Source: an uncultured Prevotellaceae bacterium
GTDB lineage: Bacteria > Bacteroidota > Bacteroidia > Bacteroidales > Bacteroidaceae
NCBI GenBank assembly: GCA_900316285.1
Contig: ONCG01000007.1
Span: forward strand, 124,001-188,000
Reading direction: 5' to 3'
Length of the DNA stretch: 64,000 nucleotides
The position numbers and the translations under genes are program-made. This document shows, piece by piece, positions 26,961 to 36,053 of this stretch. Under the pieces are notes generated by a model, which saw only the letters and a list, made by a program, of their open reading frames with translations, had not been told where the DNA came from and did no database searches. Each line of letters opens with the position of its first letter. Position 1 is the first letter of the stretch.

Positions 26961-27160
26961 GGTACAGATGGCAGATGGCAGTTATTTTGGCGAGGGGGTA
27001 TGATGGGCTATCACGCCGATTTTTTAAAAAACTATAAGTATATAATTTTACTATTTATATATAATATATATATTATATATAAATAGTAAGTATTCAATTT
27101 CCACTTTTTCGGTGCGTGATGTGGTCCATCATATAACTGCCATCTGTACTAACTGTACCA
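26961..27160. repeat. 200 bp imperfect inverted repeat around a 42 bp perfect AT palindrome
   Basis: The left arm (26961-27019) and right arm (27109-27160) share, in inverted order, GTACAGATGGCAG, TTAT, TATGATGG and ATCACGC. At the centre, 27048-27089 is a perfect 42 bp palindrome of A and T with the half-site TTACTATTTATATATAATATA split at its midpoint. No frame of note lies inside. It could extrude as a cruciform or be the remnant of a mobile element. Confidence 0.8.
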
Positions 27161-27248
27161 CTGTACTTCTTGTATTTCCAACAATACACATAAGGAAGTT
27201 TTCTGCTTGCCCTTCTATACGTTTCTTATGTTGTACTATTCATTCACG

Positions 27249-27481
27249 TTAATAGCACTTGATGCGATACATGAAGCCGAGTTCGAAGCGGTTGGCAGCT
27301 GCGCCGAAGCAGCATAGTTGAAGTAGACGTTGAACATGTCGTTCATCTTCTCTATCTTCGCCACACGCTCAGCCAGACTTTGGTAGTCGCCATCATCGCC
27401 ACCCATGCGAGTGTTGTTGCCCTGCGCACTTGTGGTGAGTGCTGCAACGAGCATGCAGCTGAGTAGGATTGGTTTCTTCAT
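27249..27481 (-). pseudogene. collapsed outer-membrane porin gene (N-terminus joined out of frame to C-terminus)
   Basis: The 5' part encodes a signal peptide (MKKPILLSCMLVAALTTSAQG) and a short coiled segment (YQSLAERVAKIEKMNDMFNVYFNYAAS), as at the start of Bacteroidales porins. In the +1 shifted frame the 3' part encodes AANRFELGFMYRIKCY and a stop at 27249-27251, a typical porin last strand ending in an aromatic residue. The barrel between them is missing and the two ends are out of frame; the 5' frame runs on to a stop at 27236. I infer a deletion of most of the gene. It lies 73 bp after the PBP1A stop codon. Confidence 0.75.
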
Positions 27482-27503
27482 TTTTAATTGCAAGGATGCC
27501 CTT

Positions 27504-27524
27504 ATCCGCTACGCGGGCTTTAAG
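27504..27524. repeat. short CCCGC-GCGGAT palindromic repeat, copy 3
   Basis: ATCCGCTACGCGGGCTTTAAG, nearly identical to 24285-24304, between the PBP1A stop and the porin pseudogene start. Confidence 0.6.
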
Positions 27525-27553
27525 AAAAAGGACGCAAAGCGTATTGCCATCTG

Positions 27554-29866
27554 CTACTCGAACACCTCTTCGATGCCGAACTCATCGATTTCGGAGTCTT
27601 CGGCCTGGCAGGGGTTGAAGTCCTCCGGCACATCGAACTTCGCATCGGGCGAGTAGCCCAACGACTTGTCGGCATACACCTTCTTCATGTAGTATGCCCA
27701 GATGGGAAGTGCCATCGTGGCACCCTGACCCATCGACATCGAGTCGAAGTGGATGTCGCGGTCTTCGCCGCCCACCCAGCAGCCACTGACAAGCTGCGGC
27801 GTGAGTCCCATGAACCAAGCATCGGAGTTGCGATTGGTGGTACCCGTCTTGCCACCAATCTCGCCCTCAATGTTATAGCGATGGCGGATGCGGCCTGCAG
27901 TACCTCCGTCGACAACACCCTGCAAGAGCACGAGCATCTTGTAAGCACTCTCGGCGCTGATGACCTCGTTCATGCGCGATTGGAACTGCACGATGAGATT
28001 GCCCTCGTTGTCCTCGATGCGCGAGACGAACATCGGTGCCGTGCGGATGCCGTGATTGGCAAATGTGGTGTAGGCGCTGACCATCTCAGCAACCGACACT
28101 TCGCAAGGTCCGAGGCAGAGCGCCATCGAGGCATGGATATCAGGATTGTTGATGCCATATTCGTGCAACAAGTTAACAAACTGCTGCGGATTGAGCTTAC
28201 TCATCAGATAGGCGGATATCCAGTTGTTCGACTGCGCCAGTCCCCACTTCAGCGTGACCATCTGCCCATAGCGGCTGCGGGAGGCGTTGCGCGGTGTCCA
28301 CGGCTTGCCAGCAACGATGTAGGTGCGCTGCACGTTGGGTGCATAGTCGCAAGGCGAAAAGCCATTCTCCATTGCAAGCGAATAGAGATAGGGCTTGATG
28401 GTGGAGCCCACCTGGCGGCGACCCGTCATCACCATGTCGTACATGAAGTGTGTGAAGTCGAGACCACCGACGTAGGCCTTCACATGACCAGTCTTCGGGT
28501 CCATGCTCATGAAGCCCGAACGCAGGAACGACTTGTAGTAGCGAATGGAATCCATCGGCGACATTACCGTGTCCTTATCGCCACGATAGCTGAACACGGT
28601 CATATCGATCTTCTTGTTGAACGCTTCGCGGATTTCCTCGTCGGAAGCGCCGGCAGCCTTCATGGCACGATAGCGCTCGCTCTGCTGCATCGACCGATTG
28701 AGAATCTGGCGCACCTGTGTCGGCGTGAGCTCGCTGGTGAACGGTGCATTAGGCTTGGAGCGCATGCTCTTATCGAACGCCGGCTGCAGGAACTTCACCA
28801 CGTGCTGATAGACAGCCTCTTCGGCATATTGCTGCATGCGCGTATCGATGGTGGTGTAGACCTTCAGGCCGTCGGTGTAGAGGTTATAAGGTTTGCCGTC
28901 CTTGCGATGGTTCTTGTTGCACCAGCCATAGAGCGGGTCGGTCTGCCAAGCGATGGAGTCGATGACATACTGATTCTTGTTCCACGAGGGATAGTCGTCG
29001 ATAGCCGGGCGCTTCGCCATCATGTAGCGACGCAGGAACTCGCGGAAGTAAGGGGCGGTGCCATCTTTATGGTCGGTGCGATGGAAGTCGAGGACGAGCG
29101 GTTTGTCGCTCGACTCCTTGCACTCAGCCTTCGAGAGATAGCCTGCCTTCTGCATCTGCGAGAGCACGACGTTGCGACGATCGCGACAGCGCTCAGGATA
29201 GCGCACGGGGTTGAACAGCGACGGGTTCTTGCAAAGACCGATGAGCGTCGCCGACTCCTCAATGTTCAGTTCGCGCGGTTCTTTATTAAAATAGGTGTTG
29301 GCAGCCGTCTTGATGCCCACGGCGTTATGCAGGAAGTCGAAGTAGTTCAGATAGAGGGAGATAATCTCTTCCTTCGTGTAGTTGCGCTCCAGCTTCACGG
29401 CAATCACCCACTCAATGGGTTTCTGCAGCAAGCGCTCGAGCTTCGAGTGGGCAGTCTCTGAATAGAGTTGCTTGGCGAGCTGCTGAGTGATGGTGGAGCC
29501 GCCACCGGCACTGGCCTGGCCGAGGATACCTCGCTTTACGATGGCACGGCCGAGGGCGATAAAGTCGATGCCGGAGTGATCGTAGAAGCGCTCGTCCTCC
29601 GTGGCTACCAACGCGTGGACCAGGTGGGGCGACATATTGTTGTAGGAAACGAGGATGCGGTTCTCACGGTTGTAGTTCCACGTTCCGATGACCTGGCCAT
29701 CGGCCGAGTATATCTGTGAGGCCGACCGGCTGATAGGATTCTGCAACTCTTCGATGTCGGGCATGTAGCCAATGAGGCCGAACCAGATGGCTGCAAATGC
29801 CAGCGCCACGAGTAGTATGATTCCCAATAATGCCTTCCAAAGAAAGCGTATAAATGCTTTTCTCAT
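27554..29866 (-). CDS. mrcA: class A penicillin-binding protein (PBP1A type)
   Basis: A 770-residue bifunctional peptidoglycan synthase anchored by one N-terminal membrane helix (about 9-30). The glycosyltransferase family 51 domain carries the catalytic Glu in ATEDERFYDHSGID (about 89-102) and GGSTITQQLAKQL. The transpeptidase domain has the active serine in VGSTIKPYLYSLA (SxxK, about 500), an SNN triad in LAQSNNWIS and KTGTTNRNSDAW. The C-terminal tail is acidic. I start at the ATG at 29866 (MRKAFIRF) because the only upstream in-frame start is a TTG two codons earlier. It is divergent from pyrB. Confidence 0.95.
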   Translation of the reverse strand: MRKAFIRFLWKALLGIILLVALAFAAIWFGLIGYMPDIEELQNPISRSASQIYSADGQVIGTWNYNRENRILVSYNNMSPHLVHALVATEDERFYDHSGIDFIALGRAIVKRGILGQASAGGGSTITQQLAKQLYSETAHSKLERLLQKPIEWVIAVKLERNYTKEEIISLYLNYFDFLHNAVGIKTAANTYFNKEPRELNIEESATLIGLCKNPSLFNPVRYPERCRDRRNVVLSQMQKAGYLSKAECKESSDKPLVLDFHRTDHKDGTAPYFREFLRRYMMAKRPAIDDYPSWNKNQYVIDSIAWQTDPLYGWCNKNHRKDGKPYNLYTDGLKVYTTIDTRMQQYAEEAVYQHVVKFLQPAFDKSMRSKPNAPFTSELTPTQVRQILNRSMQQSERYRAMKAAGASDEEIREAFNKKIDMTVFSYRGDKDTVMSPMDSIRYYKSFLRSGFMSMDPKTGHVKAYVGGLDFTHFMYDMVMTGRRQVGSTIKPYLYSLAMENGFSPCDYAPNVQRTYIVAGKPWTPRNASRSRYGQMVTLKWGLAQSNNWISAYLMSKLNPQQFVNLLHEYGINNPDIHASMALCLGPCEVSVAEMVSAYTTFANHGIRTAPMFVSRIEDNEGNLIVQFQSRMNEVISAESAYKMLVLLQGVVDGGTAGRIRHRYNIEGEIGGKTGTTNRNSDAWFMGLTPQLVSGCWVGGEDRDIHFDSMSMGQGATMALPIWAYYMKKVYADKSLGYSPDAKFDVPEDFNPCQAEDSEIDEFGIEEVFE

Positions 29867-29889
29867 TCGCAATAATCATTAATTTTCTG

Positions 29890-29897
29890 CAAAAATA
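29890..29897 (-). promoter_or_regulatory. -7 promoter element of the PBP1A gene
   Basis: TATTTTTG then C on the minus strand, 24 bp upstream of the ATG. Confidence 0.6.
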
Positions 29898-30050
29898 CAA
29901 TTTTTCTTTCATAATAACGCCATAAATCGAAAAAATATGTGTACCTTAGCAGACGAAAACTGCATGATGAACTCTTGGGACGATGCTTTTCGGCATTCAA
30001 AGGGGGTAGAACGGCAGAAAAAGACAGGATTCTTCAACCACAATTTTCAG

Positions 30051-30998
30051 ATGGAAAAACATAATTTTGTAACAATTGCCGACTTGTCGAAGGAGAAGAT
30101 TATGTATCTCATCGACATGGCGAGCGAGTTTGAGAAGCATCCCAACAGGGAACTACTGAAAGGAAAAGTTGTCGCAACACTTTTCTACGAACCCTCCACC
30201 CGCACACGTCTGAGCTTTGAAACGGCTGCCAACCGTCTGGGAGCGCGTGTCATCGGATTCTCTGATGCGAAGGCATCGAGTGTCTCGAAAGGTGAAACGC
30301 TGAAGGACACGATCCTCATGGTATCTAACTACGCTGACGTGATTGCCATGCGCCACAGCCTCGAAGGGGCTGCGCAGTATGCCAGCGAGGTGGCTCCCGT
30401 GCCCATCATCAACGCCGGCGACGGTGCCCATCAGCATCCTTCGCAGACGATGCTCGACCTCTACTCCATCTACAAGACGCAGGGGACACTTGAGAATCTG
30501 AACATCTACTTGGTGGGTGATTTGAAGTATGGACGCACAGTGCACTCGCTCATCATGGCAATGCGCCACTTCAATCCTACTTTCCACTTCGTGGCACCGA
30601 AGGAGCTGGCTATGCCCAACGAGTACAAGATCTATTGTCGGGAGCACGACATCAAGTTCCAGGAGCACACGGCATTCAACGAGAAGGTTATTGCCGATGC
30701 CGACATCATCTATATGACGCGCGTGCAAAAGGAGCGTTTCTCCGACCTGATGGAATATGAACGTGTGAAGAACGTCTACATCCTGCGCAACGACATGCTC
30801 GGCAATGTGAAGGAGAACATGCGCATCCTGCATCCGCTGCCGCGTGTGAACGAAATCGCCTACGACGTAGACGACAACCCGCACGCCTACTACATTCAGC
30901 AGGCTCAGAACGGACTCTATGCCCGCGAGGCCATCTTCAGCTACTGTCTTGGCATTACGCTCGACGACATCCGCGCCGACAAGACCATCATTGGATAA
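30051..30998 (+). CDS. pyrB: aspartate carbamoyltransferase catalytic subunit
   Basis: A 315-residue enzyme that joins carbamoyl phosphate and aspartate in the first committed step of pyrimidine synthesis. Visible motifs: the carbamoyl phosphate loop [13 protein letters not shown] (about 49-61), the [14 protein letters not shown] segment and [10 protein letters not shown] (about 263-272). The frame is open from an ATG at 29937, but the extra 38 residues have no family counterpart, so I start at 30051 ([13 protein letters not shown]). The preceding ~110 bp are leader; a TACCTTAG at 29942 is a poor -7 candidate. pyrI follows by 30 bp. Confidence 0.96.
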   Translation: MEKHNFVTIADLSKEKIMYLIDMASEFEKHPNRELLKGKVVATLFYEPSTRTRLSFETAANRLGARVIGFSDAKASSVSKGETLKDTILMVSNYADVIAMRHSLEGAAQYASEVAPVPIINAGDGAHQHPSQTMLDLYSIYKTQGTLENLNIYLVGDLKYGRTVHSLIMAMRHFNPTFHFVAPKELAMPNEYKIYCREHDIKFQEHTAFNEKVIADADIIYMTRVQKERFSDLMEYERVKNVYILRNDMLGNVKENMRILHPLPRVNEIAYDVDDNPHAYYIQQAQNGLYAREAIFSYCLGITLDDIRADKTIIG

Positions 30999-31028
30999 AA
31001 CATCAACGCTACTCATCATTCATACACT

Positions 31029-31487
31029 ATGAATAAGAAAACAGAAAGGCTGGTTGCAGCCATTGAAAACGGAACGGTAATCGACCATATTCCTGCCCAG
31101 AAGACCTACCAGGTAGCACAGTTGCTGGGGTTGCTCGACACGCCTAACCTGACGACCATCGGTAATAACTATGCTTCCGAGAAGGTGGGCAAGAAGGGCA
31201 TCATCAAGGTTTCCGACAAGTTCTTCACCGACGAGGAGATCTCACGACTCTCGGTGGTAGCGCCGAAAGTGGTGCTCAACATCATTCACGACTATGAGGT
31301 GGTTGAGAAGAAGACCGTCGACACGCCCGATGAGCTCTGCGGCATCGTGAAGTGCAACAATCCGGTTTGCATCACCAACAACGAGCCCATGAAGACCATT
31401 TTCCACGTCGTCGACAAGGACCGCGGCATCTGCAAATGCCACTATTGCGATATGGAACAGGACATGAGCAAAGTAAAGCTCTGCTAA
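31029..31487 (+). CDS. pyrI: aspartate carbamoyltransferase regulatory subunit
   Basis: A 152-residue allosteric subunit that binds CTP/ATP and holds the catalytic trimers together. The N-terminal effector domain starts [18 protein letters not shown]. The C-terminal zinc domain has all four cysteines in CNNPVC (about 110-115) and CKCHYC (about 137-142). Length is normal. It is 30 bp after pyrB and 41 bp before glyA, so it is part of the pyrBI operon. Confidence 0.97.
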   Translation: MNKKTERLVAAIENGTVIDHIPAQKTYQVAQLLGLLDTPNLTTIGNNYASEKVGKKGIIKVSDKFFTDEEISRLSVVAPKVVLNIIHDYEVVEKKTVDTPDELCGIVKCNNPVCITNNEPMKTIFHVVDKDRGICKCHYCDMEQDMSKVKLC

Positions 31488-31528
31488 ACGAAACATTATC
31501 AACACATTTATTTATAAATTACACTTAA

Positions 31529-32809
31529 ATGGAAAGAGATCAAGTAATTTTCGACCTGATTGAGAAAGAACATCAGCGTCAGTTGAAAGGCATGGAGCTG
31601 ATTGCCTCCGAGAATTTCGTCAGCGATGAAGTGATGGAGGCCATGGGCTCGTATCTCACAAATAAATACGCCGAAGGATATCCTGGCAAGCGCTACTATG
31701 GCGGCTGTCAGGTGGTCGACGAGGTGGAAACACTCGCCATTGAGCGCGTCTGCAAGCTCTTCGATGCCGAGTATGCCAACGTGCAGCCGCACTCTGGCGC
31801 ACAGGCCAATGCCGCCGTGCTGCTGGCGGTGCTGAAACCCGGTGACACGTTCATGGGCATGAACCTCGATCACGGAGGCCACCTGTCGCACGGTTCGCAT
31901 GTGAACACCAGTGGTATCCTCTACAACCCCATTGGCTACAACCTGAACCGCGAGACCGGACGCGTCGACTACGACGAGATGGAACAGCTGGCCCTTGAGC
32001 ATAAGCCGAAGCTCATCATCGGTGGCGGATCGGCTTACAGTCGTGAGTGGGACTACAAGCGCATGCGTGAGATTGCCGACAAGGTTGGTGCTCTGCTCAT
32101 GGTCGATATGGCTCACCCGGCAGGACTCATCGCTGCTGGTCTGCTCGACAACCCCGTGAAGTATGCTCACATCGTGACCTCGACAACTCACAAGACCCTG
32201 CGCGGTCCGCGTGGAGGTATCATCCTGATGGGCAAGGACTTCGAAAACCCGTGGGGCCTGAAGACTCCGAAGGGCGTCGTGAAGATGATGTCGCAGATTC
32301 TGAACTCGGCCGTGTTCCCCGGCCAGCAGGGCGGTCCGCTTGAGCACGTCATCGCAGCCAAGGCCGTTGCCTTCGGCGAGGCTCTGAAGCCCGAGTTCAA
32401 GGAGTATGCACTGCAGGTGAAGAAGAACGCTGCCGTGCTCGCCGACGAGCTCATCAAGCGTGGTTTCCACATCGTCAGCGGCGGTACCGACAACCACTCC
32501 ATGCTGGTTGACCTTCGCACAAAGTATCCCGACCTGACAGGTAAGGTGGCTGAGAACGCCCTCGTGGCTGCCGATATCACCGTGAACAAGAACATGGTGC
32601 CGTTCGATACCCGCTCTGCCTTCCAGACTTCCGGCCTGCGTCTGGGCACACCGGCCATCACCACACGTGGTGCGAAGGAAGACCTGATGGTGCTCATCGC
32701 CGAACTCATTGAGGAAGTTCTCAACGCTCCCGAGGATCAGGAGGTCATCGCAAGCGTTCGCAAGCGTGTCAACGACACGATGAAGGACTATCCCCTCTTC
32801 GCTTACTAA
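31529..32809 (+). CDS. glyA: serine hydroxymethyltransferase
   Basis: A 426-residue PLP enzyme that converts serine and tetrahydrofolate to glycine and 5,10-methylene-THF. Visible features: [15 protein letters not shown] and [15 protein letters not shown] at the N-terminus, and the PLP lysine in [15 protein letters not shown] (about 220-234). It follows pyrI by 41 bp with no terminator between, so pyrimidine and one-carbon genes may share a transcript. A small membrane protein gene begins 6 bp after its stop. Confidence 0.97.
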   Translation: MERDQVIFDLIEKEHQRQLKGMELIASENFVSDEVMEAMGSYLTNKYAEGYPGKRYYGGCQVVDEVETLAIERVCKLFDAEYANVQPHSGAQANAAVLLAVLKPGDTFMGMNLDHGGHLSHGSHVNTSGILYNPIGYNLNRETGRVDYDEMEQLALEHKPKLIIGGGSAYSREWDYKRMREIADKVGALLMVDMAHPAGLIAAGLLDNPVKYAHIVTSTTHKTLRGPRGGIILMGKDFENPWGLKTPKGVVKMMSQILNSAVFPGQQGGPLEHVIAAKAVAFGEALKPEFKEYALQVKKNAAVLADELIKRGFHIVSGGTDNHSMLVDLRTKYPDLTGKVAENALVAADITVNKNMVPFDTRSAFQTSGLRLGTPAITTRGAKEDLMVLIAELIEEVLNAPEDQEVIASVRKRVNDTMKDYPLFAY

Positions 32810-32815
32810 AAGGTG

Positions 32816-33001
32816 ATGCAAATCGCAATCATCATCATCGTTGTAGCACTCTCTATTGCCTATGCAGTCTACAGGCTGCATCAGGCAATACAGGGTGCCA
32901 ACGATCCTTGTTATGGTTGCAAGGGATGTGCGCTTCGCGAGCAAATGCGGCAAAAGCAACACAAAAAACAAGAAAAACCATCGTGTTACCAGAAAAAGTA
33001 A
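32816..33001 (+). CDS. small Cys-rich single-pass membrane protein (FeoB-associated-like)
   Basis: A 61-residue protein. One membrane helix (MQIAIIIIVVALSIAYAVY) is followed by a cysteine cluster CYGCKGCALREQ and a basic tail ending in PSCYQKK. The TM-plus-C-x2-C-x2-C layout resembles the small FeoB-associated Cys-rich membrane proteins, but no feo gene is nearby, so that label is tentative. The ATG at 32816 is six bases after the glyA stop. The last codons and stop lie inside a 42 bp tandem duplication. Confidence 0.65.
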   Translation: MQIAIIIIVVALSIAYAVYRLHQAIQGANDPCYGCKGCALREQMRQKQHKKQEKPSCYQKK

Positions 33002-33060
33002 GCTAAAAAATTGGTTAAACCACCGTGTTACAAGAAAAAGTAAGCAAAAAATTTGGTTAA
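32977..33060. repeat. two tandem 42 bp repeats spanning the stop codon of the small Cys-rich gene
   Basis: Copy 1 (32977-33018) and copy 2 (33019-33060) are identical at 38 of 42 positions. Copy 1 holds the end of the gene and its TAA. Copy 2 supplies the -33 region of the tRNA-Cys promoter. Confidence 0.9.
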
Positions 33061-33083
33061 ACCGATTATTTATTATACCTTTG
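33052..33083 (+). promoter_or_regulatory. tRNA-Cys promoter
   Basis: A -33 TTTG (33052-33055) in the second 42 bp repeat and a -7 TACCTTTG (33076-33083), 20 bp apart. Confidence 0.7.
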
Positions 33084-33126
33084 CAACCGCAAATCAGAAA
33101 AACCCTCTGACGAGCGCAAGTGAAAT

Positions 33127-33197
33127 GGTGCGTTAACAAAGCGGTTATGTGTTGGTCTGCAAAACCAAATAGAGCGGTTCGACTCCGCTACGCACCT
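33127..33197 (+). tRNA. tRNA-Cys (anticodon GCA)
   Basis: A 71 nt cloverleaf: acceptor GGTGCGT pairs with ACGCACC, anticodon stem TTGGT/ACCAA around loop CTGCAAA (anticodon GCA), and T-arm AGCGG-TTCGACT-CCGCT. The discriminator is T, as expected for tRNA-Cys. CCA is not encoded. A promoter lies ~45 bp upstream and a terminator 12 bp downstream. Confidence 0.93.
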
Positions 33198-33208
33198 CGC
33201 TTCAAACC

Positions 33209-33248
33209 TCGGGAAGCCCTTGAAAAAGGACTTCCCGATTTTCTTTTC
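33209..33248 (+). terminator. tRNA-Cys intrinsic terminator
   Basis: Outer stem TCGGGAAG/CTTCCCGA with an inner CCTT/AAGG stem, then a T-rich tract (TTTTCTTTT). It also lies just past the comEC stop on the other strand. Confidence 0.85.
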
Positions 33249-33259
33249 CCACACAATTC

Positions 33260-34906
33260 TCAACTACTGAACAACGTCCATGTCCGCAACTTTTTCATAA
33301 ACAGCAACACCAAGTACGAAAGGATGACGATGAGTGCATAGATCAACACCACTTGCCAGGCGGAAAGACTGATGCCTTCCACGCTTGCACCCGGAAAAGA
33401 AGCGACCCAAGAAATGCCTGCGTTCAGCAACCAGGCTAAGCCTGCAACGAGTTTCCCTACAACGATTTGCACCGATGGCAGGAAGCCGAGCAGGAAGAAA
33501 AGCAACGTGGCATAGAGGATAGGTGTGACAAGGGGCACGACGAGCAAATTGGTCAGCAGGAAATAGGTAGAGAAGCGACCAAAATAGAATGCCACCAGCG
33601 GTGCTGAGAGAATCTGCGTTGACAAGCTGAGTGCCACCATTCCCAACACACATCGACGCAACGTGATCAGGATGCCGCGTTTGGGCTCGCCCAACCGTCT
33701 TTTCTTCACGAAGAGCCTGATAAGGAACCGTTCATTGGCCGACCTACTAAACAGGGCAGATAGAAAATGATAGATGGGTCGATAGAAAATGACAATTCCT
33801 AGTACAGACATAAACGATAGTTGGAAGCCAATATCCCACAGGTTGAAAGGATTGGCGAGGAGCATCACAAAGGCTGCCAGCGAAAGTGTGTTGAGCGTGA
33901 AGGCTTGGCGTTTCAGCAGGATGACGAACGAATAGACGGAGAGCATCGTAGCCGCTCGCACTACCGAAGGCGAGAGGCCCACCATCAACGCAAACAGCCA
34001 AATGACGGGCAGCACAAATAGCTGACCTTCCGCTCGCCAGCGTTTACGGATGAAGACGAACGAAAGAAGGAAATAGATGATGCTGAGATGCATGCCCGAA
34101 AGTGCTAACACATGAGCAGCCCCGCTGATGCTGTATTCTTCACGCAGCTCACGCGACAAGCGTCCCTTATCACCCAATGCCATTGCCGCCACAACCGCTT
34201 CGCTTTCTGCATCGGCGTTGGCCAAATGCCATCGGTCGAGGAGTCGCTCACGAAACAGCATCAGCCTCAACCGTGCCCGTTGCAAATGCGTCAATCGCGA
34301 ATACTGGGGAGCCGACAGCTCCCAGTTGTAAGGCGTAACGAAAGTTGTCGGAACCGCCTGCCTGCGTTCCAGCTTCAAAGCCGAACGCACGTTGATGCCT
34401 GCACCCAAAGCAAGCGCCAGATGATGGTTGCTCACCGTATCGCGAAGCAGGGAAACGTGAACGAAGAAAGGCTTTACGTTCTGGGATGTCACTATGGCAT
34501 CAAACCGCATCACCTTGCCCCTCTCTGCAGGCGGAGTCACAATCACGGCTTCGAAGACGGTCACTTCCTTTTTGACTCGATGGTCGTCGGATGAACTGCT
34601 GCATTGCTGAAGCATCGACAATCTTGAACGCATCCTTTCATGGTTTGCATTCACCAAAAAGATTCCAAGGAAGAACACCGAGCAAAGGATGCATAAGCTG
34701 CAGAAAAGCGGGGCACCACTCTTCACAATATTTTTAGGCTTACGCAAGGGAAAGACTGCTGCCAGCAAAAGACAGACCGCCGACATCGCGAAGCTACTCC
34801 ACACAACTCCACTTCCACCGAAGCACTCTCCGACGTAAATTCCGACAATCAGAATAACGGCAATTCTGAGCAACGGGTGGTTGTTCAGTACACGAATATC
34901 AAACAA
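33260..34906 (-). CDS. comEC: ComEC/Rec2-type competence membrane protein
   Basis: A 548-residue polytopic inner-membrane protein. The N-terminal part has two or three helices and a DUF4131-like soluble segment (about 75-190). The competence domain follows, with the signature HVLALSGMHLSIIYFLLSF (about 252-270) and several helices (for example LPVIWLFALMVGLSPSVVRA and LSFMSVLGIVIFY). There is no C-terminal metallo-beta-lactamase domain, unlike Bacillus ComEC of ~770 residues. ComEC passes single-stranded DNA during transformation; whether this cell is competent is unknown. The start is TTG at 34906, 33 bp after the epimerase stop. Confidence 0.88.
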   Translation of the reverse strand: MFDIRVLNNHPLLRIAVILIVGIYVGECFGGSGVVWSSFAMSAVCLLLAAVFPLRKPKNIVKSGAPLFCSLCILCSVFFLGIFLVNANHERMRSRLSMLQQCSSSSDDHRVKKEVTVFEAVIVTPPAERGKVMRFDAIVTSQNVKPFFVHVSLLRDTVSNHHLALALGAGINVRSALKLERRQAVPTTFVTPYNWELSAPQYSRLTHLQRARLRLMLFRERLLDRWHLANADAESEAVVAAMALGDKGRLSRELREEYSISGAAHVLALSGMHLSIIYFLLSFVFIRKRWRAEGQLFVLPVIWLFALMVGLSPSVVRAATMLSVYSFVILLKRQAFTLNTLSLAAFVMLLANPFNLWDIGFQLSFMSVLGIVIFYRPIYHFLSALFSRSANERFLIRLFVKKRRLGEPKRGILITLRRCVLGMVALSLSTQILSAPLVAFYFGRFSTYFLLTNLLVVPLVTPILYATLLFFLLGFLPSVQIVVGKLVAGLAWLLNAGISWVASFPGASVEGISLSAWQVVLIYALIVILSYLVLLFMKKLRTWTLFSS

Positions 34907-34971
34907 TTATCTCTCGATTATCACTCGGTTATCACACGACTAGCCCTCGGTTCTCAGCGGGTTCTGCTCCG
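34906..34971. repeat. six degenerate 11 bp tandem repeats across the epimerase stop codon
   Basis: Plus-strand units starting at 34906, 34917, 34928, 34939, 34950 and 34961 have the form RTTATCNCTCG. The epimerase stop (34940-34942) falls in the fourth, and the comEC TTG start abuts the first. Confidence 0.7.
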
Positions 34972-35986
34972 ACTTATACCACGCCATGAATTGCTGGATG
35001 CCATCATGTAGCGACCAATGAGGCTTGTAGCCACATTCGGTTTCAAGTTTCGTCGTATCGGCATTTGTCTGATAGACATCACCGGGCTGCATGGGCAGGA
35101 ACACCTTCTCAGCTTCGCGGCCATAGGCCTGCTCGATTTCTGAGATGAAGTCCATGAGCCGAACGGGATGACTGCACCCAATATTATACACCTTATAGGG
35201 AACTCCATGTTCGCATTGCTCGGCAATGGGCTGATGGTCGATAACGCTAATGGTGCCTTCAACGATATCGTCGATAAAAGTAAAATCGCGAATCATGTCA
35301 CCATTGTTGAAAACCTTAATGGGTTTCCCTTGGCTGATGGCGCTGGCGAAGAGCATCGGCGACATGTCGGGACGTCCCCAAGGACCATAGACGGTGAAAT
35401 AGCGAAGGCCCGTCGTAGCAAAGCCGTACAACTTCGAATAGGCATGAGCCATGAGTTCGTTGCTCTTCTTCGATGCCGCATAGAGGCTCACGGGCGACAC
35501 CACCTTGTCGTCTTCGCTATAAGGCACCTTCTCGTTCATGCCATAGACAGAACTCGATGAGGCATAGACGAGATGACGAATGCCGTTGTGCCGGCACGCC
35601 TCAAGAATGTTCAGAAAACCGACGAGGTTGCTTTGCAGGTAGGCATAGGGATTGGTGATGCTATAGCGCACACCGGCTTGCGCTGCAAGGTTGACCACCT
35701 TCTCAAACTTTTCCTGCTCGAAGAGTGCATCGAGGGCGGGCTTATCGTCGATGGCCAATCGCATAAAACGGCAGTTGGGTAGTCGCGAACTCACGAACAT
35801 CATGCCCCACTCCATCTCGGGTTGCGGGCTTTCAATGCCACATTCGCGCAGACGGCCATACTTGTGCCGTGGGTCGTAATAGTCGTTAATGTTATCGATG
35901 CCCACCACTTCATCGCCTCGCTGCGCAAGCATCCACATCAGCTTCGAGCCAATGAAACCAGCTGCACCTGTAACCAGTATTTTCAT
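34940..35986 (-). CDS. UDP-glucuronate 4-epimerase-like NAD-dependent epimerase
   Basis: A 348-residue short-chain dehydrogenase/reductase. The NAD motif is TGAAGFIGSKL (residues 6-16). The catalytic YxxxK is in SLYAASKKSNELMAHAYS (Tyr near 168), with the helper Ser/Thr in YASSSSVYG. The sequence NAAQAGVRYSITNPYAY and FTVYGPWGRPDMSPMLF is characteristic of UDP-glucuronate 4-epimerases, which interconvert UDP-glucuronate and UDP-galacturonate. It follows the nucleotidyltransferase by 67 bp in the minus-strand run with the galacturonokinase-like gene. Confidence 0.88.
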   Translation of the reverse strand: MKILVTGAAGFIGSKLMWMLAQRGDEVVGIDNINDYYDPRHKYGRLRECGIESPQPEMEWGMMFVSSRLPNCRFMRLAIDDKPALDALFEQEKFEKVVNLAAQAGVRYSITNPYAYLQSNLVGFLNILEACRHNGIRHLVYASSSSVYGMNEKVPYSEDDKVVSPVSLYAASKKSNELMAHAYSKLYGFATTGLRYFTVYGPWGRPDMSPMLFASAISQGKPIKVFNNGDMIRDFTFIDDIVEGTISVIDHQPIAEQCEHGVPYKVYNIGCSHPVRLMDFISEIEQAYGREAEKVFLPMQPGDVYQTNADTTKLETECGYKPHWSLHDGIQQFMAWYKSEQNPLRTEG

Positions 35987-36053
35987 TTCTATTTATTCCT
36001 TTCTATGGTTATCGTTTCAAGAATCATTTTGGTCATGCAAGCACTATTCAGCA

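Noticed and set aside
27749-29461. 570-codon plus-strand frame opposite the PBP1A gene
   Set aside because: Antisense shadow of a complete class A PBP; the translation is His/Val/Arg-rich with no domain.
29942-29949. TACCTTAG as pyrB promoter
   Set aside because: One mismatch to TAnnTTTG and no clear -33 partner; not strong enough to list as a promoter.
29937-30050. N-terminal extension of PyrB or a leader peptide gene
   Set aside because: It is in frame with pyrB, but the family starts at the later Met, and no attenuator hairpin or pyrimidine-rich slippage tract is evident.
31508-33139. 543-codon minus-strand frame opposite glyA
   Set aside because: It is the mirror of the strongly conserved glyA and the small Cys-rich gene. 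Its translation has no family motif, and such long antisense frames are common with this codon use.
33260-34906. ComEC truncated by mutation
   Set aside because: The lack of a metallo-beta-lactamase domain could suggest loss, but the frame ends cleanly after a full competence domain, and shorter ComEC proteins are known in this phylum.
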